Shown one piece after another: positions 12,401 to 24,400 of a stretch of DNA of 64,000 bases. Made by a program: the position numbers and the translations under genes. The DNA lies in contig NC_088297.1 of assembly GCF_032854445.1 (NCBI RefSeq), forward strand, positions 13,443,335 to 13,507,334, written 5' to 3'. Numbering within the stretch: the first letter of the stretch is position 1; each line of letters begins with the position of its first letter. The notes beneath the pieces are model-generated. The model ran no database searches. It worked only from the letters and a program-made list of their open reading frames with translations, and was not told where the DNA came from. The stretch comes from Liolophura sinensis. Its lineage: Eukaryota > Mollusca > Polyplacophora > Chitonida > Chitonidae.

Positions 12401-15400
12401 TTCGTCTATGCGCTCCCCACCGGGCACTGTTCTCAAAGGGGCTGTAACGTTACGCTGACCTAATCACCATGATGTTGCATAATAAGGGCATACGATGCCT
12501 TGATATTTATGACCAGCGTAACATTACGACCCCCTTTGAGCTGTCTTTTCTTTAAAAAACAGTTTAAAAGGGGGTCTGGTTATTGTGCAGTGCAACTGCA
12601 GGATTATACGGTCTTTGCTGCACGAATGACTCCAGCGAGAGCAAAACCTGTAATACTGAACCTAGTGTAAACCTGAATCTCATCCAAACCTTGTGGAGAT
12701 GCTAAAAAAACACACCACACCGGTACAATCCAAAACTCAAACTACTTTGATAAATCAGTGACAATTTTCACCATCTCAGAAATGCCACGTGTCAAAAACT
12801 GGGTCTTCATACTGCCTCCCAATCATTATTATACGCCAATATTTTCAGATCGTATTACATACTGGCAAAATAATGTATAATGACCTATGTATATCATACA
12901 GCTACATGTAAACTAGGACCTTACTATCTGATCTTTGACCAATAATACTGCCTCAGTTGTACAATAGCTCAAGTTGTTTCTTGTTTTGAGTATTTGGGCC
13001 CAACCTTGGTTTACCAGGAGCATTCGAGACCTCAGGACCATCGCGATGACCCACTGACACATTGGCTGCTCCCACAACTTCCCAAGATATTGAATTTAAT
13101 AGCTTTTATCTTGTTCGTGAAATCTGCTGGTTCTTGGATTGAAAAGATCATTATTGTCTTATGAAGAAATAATTTTGATTCAGGTTAGAACTGTTTTCTT
13201 TCCCTTTAAATACATGTTAAAATCACCTCTGGTACTTCTTTGGAGCCCAACGACTTTGGTCCTTCTCTGTTCAGGTAATTACGGTAACGACACTGCCTTT
13301 CCTCTCAACAGGGGATTTCCCTGGAGATGGCGTCTGGAAAAATAAGACAAGACAGCTACAGGTGAAACATGTCACATGGTATATATCATAAGTTGGACAC
13401 GTCATATTATTAAAGCTTTAATCCATCATCCACAGTATAACCGTGAAGAAGATTTTCATGACCTTCAATGAATATTATTTGCGAAGTTTGCATCACACAT
13501 AAATCTGACAGCCTTCAAAAATTTGTATTTCTTTGATGAGTGTTTAACTGCTGGAAGGTGGGAGGAAACTGGCATCATATACCCTTTTCACATGGGCAAA
13601 GATAAGCCCGGTCACATGGTCAGGTGAACACCGCCTAGCAGTGAGCTTGATCACAGCAGACGCGCGGCAGACAGTTCCAGGAGCCTCTGCAGGTGCCCCT
13701 GGGCCCTCGAGGATCAAAGAGACGGCTTCCGTCCACAGAAATAGATCCGGACAAACTATAGTTGTATTCTACATAAGTTTGTATATGTTAGCCTTTTAAA
13801 ATAGATATGGGTTAACGTACATACTGGTACCCAGGCGGTATCTTTGTCATGTTGTTGTTGTTTCAAAAAGAAGACTTACTGCCTTGAGATACCGGGTGCA
13901 ATTGGCAAAAGAAATGCTTGTTCGTACACATTATTTTCTTCGTTTCTAATGTATCATCAGTATGTATAGCTTGTGTCATGGCGGTGTAACAGTTGAATTT
14001 GGACTACCGCCTAAACACATGGTGATGCCCTTCAGCCTTGCATCAGTGCAGAACTACACCAGGGACTTTATAAGTTGAGGCTCCGAAAGGGATTGTCCAA
14101 CTACGGAAAACGCAAACAAGTAACAGAATTCGTTGGGGGGACATGAATGATGTAGGCCTATTTATGCACGCTGACAAAACTGGCGATAGTTTTCACTTGG
14201 ATATACGTGTGAATTTTACTGTCCTAATTTTTCTGTTCACGTGAGGGAAAAGACAGCTCTAGGAAAGTAAACTCACTTAATACTTGAACTGAGTGCAGTC
14301 AAGGTCATCTGAAATATAGACTTTGGCAGATATTTTAATGTTCATGCTGGATATTAGAAAGTTATTAGAGGCTCCTTTAGAGAATGACCTTAAAGGAAAA
14401 GAAATCTTAAATATCAAACAAATACCACTGAAAAGAGTATGCATTTCCTCGCAGGTGCATGTCATAAAAGAAAATTCTAATATGTATCTCAAGTTGATAA
14501 ATTATAAATAAATTCAGCGCCAAAATCCGCTGTGGGCGACTCCATTTGGCCTAAGAACTAGTCTTGAAGTCTTCTGTGTTACAAGGAGAATTGCCGTCGG
14601 AAACCGGTGAACTTTTCTTCCCAGAAGGTAGCAAAAGGACAGTTCATTCTCCACTTGACGATCGGGAATGTTGCATGTAGGTTCCGAGTTTACACAAACA
14701 AGCTGGCAGTTTTAACAACTCCCACTGGCTGAGAGGCAACACACCCCCAGCATAAATTACAGGGTGTTCAAGATGGTGGACGTGATGGACTCAGCGATTT
14801 ATGCCTGTTTTGCCATTTTCAGGCATTATGTGTATGGCGAGGAAAAATCGCAAAATGATGAAACAGGCACCACCAGATAGAAAAAATGTGCTCTTTTCAG
14901 CCTATAGTGTCGTGTTTTGAAGTTTTCTTCTCCTTTAAGTGAACACCAGCCACATTAATTCTACAACTGTATAATCAGATAATCTTCTGATACTGTCATC
15001 TCACAAACAAAAGACAACAGAATCTTAACCTGGATGCGTTTCTTCCACATAGGCTGATTAGAGTTCAATGTGCTGTTTGTGTTAAGAGATTAAATGATTA
15101 AGAGATTACAGATGAGCCTGAATAGAGATCAAGGTACTTTCCTCCCCTCAGCGTACGACCTGTTAATCCTCCAAGCCGACCAGGAACCCCACCCAGCCTA
15201 ATCTCTTAATCCCATAAGCAGTATTGACCACATACATCCTTTGTTCTATTGTTGACACTTATTTCTCTACTTGTTATATTTAAATCCAACTGTGTTTTTC
15301 ATGTGCATTCACTTGATTACGATGTTAGTGACTACATCGAAACGTCGTGTTAATAAACCAAGAAGTTGTATATCTATAAGAATGCCTCGTTCAGTGAATA

Positions 15401-18400
15401 TATCCATAAGAATGACTCGTTCAGTGAATTTATCCATAAGAATGCCTTGTTCAGTGTGCTTTCATCCCAATTTCTAAATGCCCCTCAAACAAGTGATTTT
15501 CAAGCATTCAGCTGACAACGCCAAAAATACCACACTGACCATTACCCAGCAGGTGTTTTTATAGGAGATTACCTGGGGCATGAAACGCGGGTAGGAGGCA
15601 GGTGACTTGTTCGTTTGATGCGTGCCAAAGGTCGAATTTGTCAGTGACTACGGTAATCTGGTTTAACTGCCCTTGCTAGTAACATGGCTTTCATCCAGTT
15701 TCTGGTCTTGGGTCGGTTTATCTCCGTCGTGTGAATAATAACCAGATTACAAGACCCAGATACCTGGAGGTCAGGATGACGTTGGCTTTACTAAACCGAG
15801 TTAAATGTGACCATGTGAACGGACAAATCCCTGAACTGGCTTGGCCTCATGGTCGTGTGAACGCATGCATTTTTACAATTGGCTTCGATCCAGATTAACT
15901 TTTGGCCATTGTGGTATTGTGAGTGAATCGTTTTTGCACAAATTGTAAATATCAAATTACTCAAATGAATAAATAAAAGAAATATGAAATACTGATTTAC
16001 TAGCAGTATCAATGTTGTACTTACCTTAGCACTGGCTGGTCCTGCATTTGTTCCTGGTGAAGTTTTCTTTGTTTCTGATTTATTAGGTGTCTGGCAAAGA
16101 AATGAACAACTACCACAGTTACTTTCACAGCCTTAACTAAAATAAAATTTACATCTTGGGTTTTTTTTTTCTTTATATCATGCACTCTGTCAAATTTCTA
16201 CCATTCTATCTTTTGAGAAGGCTCATTCAACAAAACGCAAGGTCCAACAGGACAGGGCATTTTTTCACTTGTTTATGTCTCGCAGGGTTCCAAAACATGA
16301 GAAGAAATGTTTCTCAAGGACTGAATGCATCTTGTTTTCCAGCACAGTCAAGATCTATCATGAAAAAAAAATAACTTTTTCAAGAACTTTCAAGATCTGG
16401 AACACCTTTCAACAAAATTGTAAGAGTTATCCCAAAATAACTCTTTTTTTCAAGGACTTTCTCGAATATTTTCAATAAAATTCAAGAACTTTCAGCGATT
16501 TCAAGGATCAGTGGGGACCTAGGTCATGGACAAGTAAAGATATTCTCTCTCAAGATACATCTTGCTCCATCTGCAATGAGGCAAAAAATGAAAACAGCCA
16601 CGAACAAGTATTCTGATGTTTTACATGACACCACAAAATTCCCTTCTTTACAGAATATTTCTAAGCAAAAAAAAAAACAAAAAAAAACAAAAACACAATT
16701 AACAATAATATTTATTTTCTAAATCTTGGGGAAATTTGTTTTAATCAATAAATCATCACTGTAAGTCAGTCATATACTCAATCAAACTGAATACCCTAAA
16801 AGACATAAATTTTCGCCCACAAAAGTCACAAAATATGATTTTAAAATTTTCCAGTAGAATATCATCCCGTGTTCCAAGCAAACCTCAAAACACATTTCCA
16901 AAATCAACAGGACTCCGAATCATCAAAAATAGGCAAGTTAGTCATGGTTGAAATTCAAGCTCTTTTAAGGTATGTGTTACTTTTACAGCATAATTTGTTC
17001 ATAAAAAGCTGTTTTCACAGGTATTTAAAACACACACTGACATCAAAAGGACTAATTTACATGTACCTCATGCTTTTTAGGTGTGACCACAGACTTCCTT
17101 GGACTCGATCTTTGGTTAACAGGTGCTGCTTTTGTTTTCTCTGGGGTGTCTTCCACCATTACTTTCGATGATTTCGCCAAAGATGACAGTCTATTCGACA
17201 GTGAAGGTTTGGCTGTGGTAAATTAATTTAATACACTTTCATGCAAATGTCGGTGAAATTTGCTATACATTGTACAAGTGCATGACCCTTTAATACACCA
17301 GGGGCCTCCGTGGTTCAGTTGGTTAGCGCCCTAGCCCAGCGTAATGACCCAGGAGCCTCTTGCCAATGCAGTCATCGTGAGTTTAAGTCAAGCTCATGCT
17401 TGCTTCCTCTCCGGCCGTACGTGGGAAGGTCTGTCAGCAACATGTAGATGCCCCTGGGGTATTAATACACCATAACTCTGCAATCAAACCTGCAGTAACG
17501 GCTTCACCTGACTGTAAATGTATTATAGTCTACACCAGCAGGGCTTCCGTGGCCAAGGTGGTTAGAGTGCCAGCACGGGGCAATGATCCTGAAGCCTTTC
17601 ACCAATGCGGTAGCTGTGAGTTCAAGACAACCTCATGCTGGCTTCCTCTATGGCCATGCATGGGAAGGTCTGCCAGCATTCATCTGCTGGCTTCCTCTCA
17701 CACCGTACGTGGGATGGTGTGCAAGCAACCTATGGATGATCGTGGGTTTCCCCCCGAGCTCTGCCCCGGTTTCCTCCCACCATAATGCTGGCTGCAGTCG
17801 TATATGTGAAACGTTCGAGTATGGCATAAAACAGCAATAAAAAAAATCAGGATAACCCAGAAAGGTGGATGTCCTAATAAAATAGGCCCAAAACTGGGCA
17901 AAGGTAAACTAATTTGCTGATTACGAGACAGACGCACACGTGAAGAAAATGTTCAATGTCTTCGGGTACAAGCTGCAGTGAACACGCTTTTTACATTTCC
18001 ATCAACGACAAGTTGTATCACTGTGTAAACAAAATGGTCTAAAATTCCACCCATTTAAAAAGAAGGAAAGAAAGAAAGGAGAAGAAATATTAGAATGAAT
18101 TCACCAAGTAAACAGAAAGGACACTATGAAAAGGACGACTAAATAATCTGCTCACACTAACACATGCATGCAGCCAACTTTTTAAACTTTTTCCATCTTT
18201 CTAAACAAAAACTATCAAATTTAACAGAAATTAACAACAATAAATATGTGCATCAAGCGATGAAATGCAATCTGTGGTATGTTTTGTCATACATATACTA
18301 CAAATCACCAGGAAAGTCAAATTCTCAATAGCACAATTTTAGATCAGCAGACACACTGAAAACCGATTTAAGTTAAGATATTTTTAGGGACAGGAGAGTT

Positions 18401-21400
18401 CTACTCACACGGAGATGTCTCTTTCTTTGGAGGTGAAGACAAAGATTCTGTTTTTGTCTGTAAAGGAAAATATTCATTCATTTAGTGCTAAACTAAAAAG
18501 TATGCGACAGCTCTCAGACTTAAGAACTGAGGAAACCAGTGACAACTACCACAGTCTCATCCATGAGGAAACCAGGTGAAGTGAGACATCTTTGAGAGGC
18601 ATTTAGAAGTTGAGTTGGATAACATAACGAGATATATGGACAACAAATAAATAAACACAAGTCGTTATCCATATATCTCGTTATGTTGTACAGGTGAAGT
18701 GAGAACATTAATTTTTATTTCTTCATTCATAATTATTTTGATTAGAATGGAACACCTTACACCTTAAACGGCCATAAATTTCGTGCATGACTAACTTGCC
18801 CTTTTTTCCTCATTCTGAGAGTTCTATTGATTGTAGAAAGGTGTTTTGAGGTTTACTTGGACCATGGGATGATATTCTGCTGGGCAAGTTGTAGCACCAA
18901 AAAATAGCACCTTGTGATGTTTATTTGTGTCTAAAAATGCATTTTGACCCAAAGTATTCTTCAGTTAAATCATCTTGGTCAAATTTATGGGCAGAGGTGT
19001 CCGGAGTGCTTGGAGTATTGTGACAAACCCCTCTTGACCTTACAAAAGATGGCATCTATATAGACAGAGCTGGATTTGAACCTCACTGGCAAAGGTATGA
19101 TCAGATGTGGAAAGAATGAAGCTTTCATCAAACGAGCCAGCAAATGCCCAACCCGGCAAATATTTATTTATTTATTTGATTGGTGTTTTACGCCTTAATC
19201 AAGAATACATGTATTTCACTTATACAATGACAGGTAGCATAATGCTGGGAGGAATCCGGGCAGAAAACCCATGACCATCCACAGGTTACCGAAAGACTTT
19301 CCCACGTACGGAGGGGAAGCCAGCATGAGCTGGGGTTGAACTCACAGCAACCGCATTGGTGAGAGGCTCCTGGGTCATTACGCTGCGCTAGCGCACTTAC
19401 ACACTGAGCCACAGAGGCCCCCTACCCCTTAAATAAGCAGCCTAACAAGGACATTGCCTTACCCTCCTGAACTTCTGACTTTGCTGAACTAGCTGTTCCA
19501 ATTAATGCCGCTATCTTCTTGGACTTCTGACTTTGCTCATCTAGCGGCCCCAATTATTGCCCCTACCTTCTTGGACTTCTGACTATTCAACTAGCTGTTC
19601 CAATCATTTGCCTCTATCTTCTTGGACTTCTGACTGTTCAACAAGCTGTTCTAATTACTGCCCCTATGACTTTGCTCACTAGCTGTTCCAATTATTGCCC
19701 CTACCTTCTTGGACTTCTGACTTTGCTCATCTAGCTGTTCCAATGTTTTCTCAAAGTCTGCATCCTCATGAATTTCATCGTCAACATTATTTGAGGGTTT
19801 GGAATCATCTTCCTGAAAATAAAAGTAAGAACGAAAATTTTCTTTCCAAACCTTATTGACACTGAATTTAACAGCATACTGTTGTCTATATATCTAGCTA
19901 GGAACACTCCAAATAAACTTACCAGTTTTCTTTTACTCGCTGGTTTTCTGTCCACTCTCTTGACACTCCCACCTCCAAAGAAATCTGCAGCACTGACAGG
20001 AGTTCGCTTTGTTTGTTCTTCCACTTTCTTCTTCACTTCAGCTACAGGTCTACTGGGGGTTTTCTTCATGAAGGCCTTTAGGGGAGAGGCTCTGGTCTTT
20101 CTACTACAATCCTCGTCTGAAATGTCAGCATCCACACAAACAGTTATAAAGTCATTGTACAAATTTCAGAGTAAACAGGCCACATTTCCCACAAAGTAGA
20201 TGACATTTCATTCCATTTTTAAAACAGGGCTGAACTAGAATAGAAATGGATTTATTTATTTATTTGATTGGTGTTTTACGCCATACTCAAGAATATTTCA
20301 CTTATGCGACAGCGGTCAGCATTATGGTGGGAGGAAACCGGGCAGAGCCCAGGGGAAACCCACGACCATCCACAGGTTGCTGGCAGACAGAACAGAAAGG
20401 GAGATAAAATTACTGCTGTAATTTCAAAGCATGTAGGTAAGACAATCATTTTCTACCTATATATGCATCATCAATTTGTGCTTAACAACAATAAATTCTA
20501 CTTCAGCAGCACCATTTTAATTTAGTGTGTTACAGGTGAGCGAACTCTACAAAATCACATGTAATTGCAAATCCACCTTTTCATTTTTTTTTTTTGCAAT
20601 CTTAATGGTTTAGAAAACAATTGCGAAAAAGGAAACAGTCCGTATCTCCCCCAAATTAGATGACTTTTTAGTTCTTTTGTTTGTATACTGGGCTGTAACA
20701 TTGAAAAAAAAAAAAATTTATTCTGACTGTAAAACAATCCGTTAAACTGGTGTGACCTTATGTGAAAGGGGTCAGGTTTATGGGTGGAGGAAACCTCTGC
20801 CCTTTGCCTAGCACCTGACAATCCTCCTGACTTAACGCAACAGCTGACCCAGCAACAGGTGCTTCCTCATAGACTGTTTATTGTCACCAACGACCCACAA
20901 ACAGCGAGTGTTGGGAAACCTACAGTTCCTGTCCGTGCCTGGATTGAACTCACACAGCCCCACTAGTTATGATCTACTGCAAGCACACACATGTATAACA
21001 CACCTGAGTCCACTATCACCACAGACTGATATTCAGAGCTCTTCCGTTTGGATTTCTTAGGCACTGGGTCCTCTTCAGCTGATGAGTCTGACAACAAGAT
21101 TGTATTAATTGTCATTTTAGTTGGTGCGGCCCTGTCTCCCTCCCTCTCCAGTTGTCTCTCACCAAACATATAGGAAAAAATATAGCAGGTTTTCTTTTCA
21201 TAAAAATCTAGTAGAAATTTGGAAATATAATAAGTTTTTAGCAAATATAAGAGGATCTAAAAAATTAAATATAGGATATATAGGAACACTAAGACCTGTT
21301 AGTGTTTAACTGAAATATCAATCCAGTTTTAGCTTACATTATGTACATGATTACTGTAGGCTTACAGACAAAGGAAGTCAGAGTAAAAGCACAAAAGTTA

Positions 21401-24400
21401 TCAAATTGCCATTCAGACTATGTATACTGTATTTAAAGGTAATCTTTCTGAGAAATATATATTTATTTATTTATTTGACTGGTGTTTCACTTATACGACG
21501 GCAGAGAAGATTATGGTAGCAGGAAACAGTCACTGAGGCTGGGTGAAACCCACGACCATCCGCAGGTTTCTGCATGACCTTCCTGCATGTGGCCGGAGAG
21601 TAACACAATATGAGCTGCACTTGAAGTCAGTCACTGCGACAACATTGGTGAAAGGCTCCCGAGTCAATGTAATGTGCTATCACTCTAACCACTAGGCCTA
21701 TGTTGATAAATATCACTAACGATAACAGTTACAGCTGCACATGAACTCAGAATGGAGCTTTATGTTGACCTATATAACATGTGGGAAGGTCTGACAGCAA
21801 CCTACGGATGGTCGTGGGTTTCCATTGGGCTCTGCCCGATTTATTTCCACCATAATGCTAGCTGCCGTTGTATAAGTGAAATATTCTTGAGTACAGCGTA
21901 AAACCCCAATCAAATATATTAACACATTTAACACATTAATTGAACCACATAACAGCCACAAAACTGCCTCGTACTTAAGGGAGTAGATCACCTGAAGTAA
22001 AGTTATTCCGCATCACCTCAAAGGCCATTTCATGCAGTTTTGGAATGTAGTTTTTTAAGTTTGAGATACTTTAATCACTGACAGAAAATCATGAAACCAC
22101 ATCTTGAATCGGCATACTTTATTTCAAAGCGAACTGTTCTTTAAAGGGATACAGGACTGATGCTGATTGACTGACAGTGGAGATAAAATTTCCATGATTA
22201 AATCCTGCAGTCTTGGGTCTCACCTGAATAAATCTGGCATACCTAAAATGCAGTTTAGACTAACCACAGTCTGGTCTTGCCTATCTCTTACACCAGCCAA
22301 TCGGCAACGATTCTGTTTGCCTTTAATTATCAACAAGGACTCACGAATCCTGACTTCCACAGCCTATTTCTCCCCAATCTCATGAAGTTCTCGTGAATCC
22401 TGGCTTCCACAGCCTATTTTTCGCACTCTCATGAAGCTCTCATGAATCCTGACTTCCACATCCTATTTCTCCCACTCTCATGAAGTTGTCGTGAATCCTG
22501 ACTTCCACGGCCTATTTTTCCCCACTCTCAAGAATCCTGACTTCCACAGCCTATTTCCCCCACTCTCATGAAGTTCTCATGAATCCTGACTTCCACAGCC
22601 TATTTTTCCCACTCTCATGAATCCTGGCTTCCACAGCCTATTTCCCCCCACTCTCATAAAGAGCTTGTGAATCCTGATTTCCACCGCCTATTTTTCCCAT
22701 GTCTCTATCAACCTACCTGAATCATACACAATGCCTTTCCTACGGCCAGCTTTAGATTTACGTTTCTTAATGACTTCATCAAACTCATCGTCACTGTCAC
22801 CAAGGGTAACCTGTGAAGACAAAATCACAAGTACATGTACATTGCATCTACAAACAGTATGACCAAATGATCAACAAACAAGCTCCTGCAAAAATTTGTG
22901 ATCATCTTGCAAAGTGGTCCCTTGTCATCAAGTAAAACCGGCCCTGATAGCACAGTTGGTACAGCGTCCGCTTCGGGAGCGGTAGATCCAGGGTCAATCC
23001 TGGGTCGAGTCACATCCAAGACATTGAAAGAGAAAGTTGTTCCTTCCTTGCATGGTGTTCAGCATGAAGGGGATAGTGCAACCACTGGCTGACCTGTATC
23101 AGTATAACGGCTCGGGCTGGTTAGCTTACTTGCCTTCTGTAAGGCGTCTCAGTGAAGCATCAGTAGATAAAAGAACGGTGGATATTCATCCTCAACAAGG
23201 AGACATTATATGCACTCTAAGGATTTCTTGGTCGTCATATGACAGAAAAATTGCTAGGTACGAAGCCCAAAGCACTCACTCATTCACTCAAAGTAAATGG
23301 CCCATTTTTAAATGTGGAAAAGAACAAATAAACGATGTGAGTACTCGAAGGCTAGTAGGTTGCCCGGCCAGGGCTATTATACTAATACGGGTCAACCAGT
23401 CATTGCACCATACCCTTCATGCTGAATGACAAGAGAGGAAGTTACAACTTCCTTTTTTAAGGTCTTAGGGGTGACTCGACCCAGGATTGATCCTGGATCT
23501 ACCGAATAAACAATATGAACTTCACAGGAAAGAGTGTGTAAACATATCACATATATTGTTTGATTCACCAGTTAGAAGAGAAGAGCATTTCAAAGTAATT
23601 TTGGTACAGTAGGTACTGTAAGTTGAGCATTTTTCCAGCGGAATATCTTGCTTGATTCTGACTGATTAATTCAACTTACGGGGCTGTTGCGTTTCTTGTG
23701 AAGTTTCAATCATTTACAAAAACCTAAATGACAGCATCAAAAGTATGGCCGTAAGTGGGAAGGTCTGCCAGCAACCTGCGGATGGTCGTGGGTTTCCCCC
23801 GGGCTGTGCCCGGTTTCCACCAACCATAATGCTGGCCGCCGTCGTATAAGTGAAATATTCTTGAGTACGGCGTAAAACACCAATCAAAAAAAAAAAAAAA
23901 AAATCAAAAGTATGGTTTTAAGGCCTTTTTGTGCTTCTAAAAGTGCATTTTTATGCGCCTGACTTCTCCTGAAATACAGTATTTACAAGTACAAACTGCC
24001 CTATAACTGATGAGGCAGCCATTATTCTGTATTTCTGTCCTGTCGTGTCTTACAATGGTGAAGAATCGCTTTAAAAATTCCTGGAACCAGATCACCCCCC
24101 AAATTTAAAGGATTCAAAGATCAAATCCCTCCATAACTTCTTCTCAATGAGGGATTCATTCTGTGTAAGTTATGAGAATATTTATTTATTTATTTGATTG
24201 GTGTTTTACGCCTTACTCAAGAATATTTCACTTATAAGACGACGGCAAGGTTGGGCGGAAACCAGGCAGAGCCAGTGGGGTAATCCCACGACCACCCCCA
24301 GGGTGCTGGCAGACCTTCCCATGTACAGCTCGAGAGGAAGCCAGCAAGAGCTGGACTTGAACTCAGAGCAACCACATTGGTGGGAGGCTCCAGGGTCATT

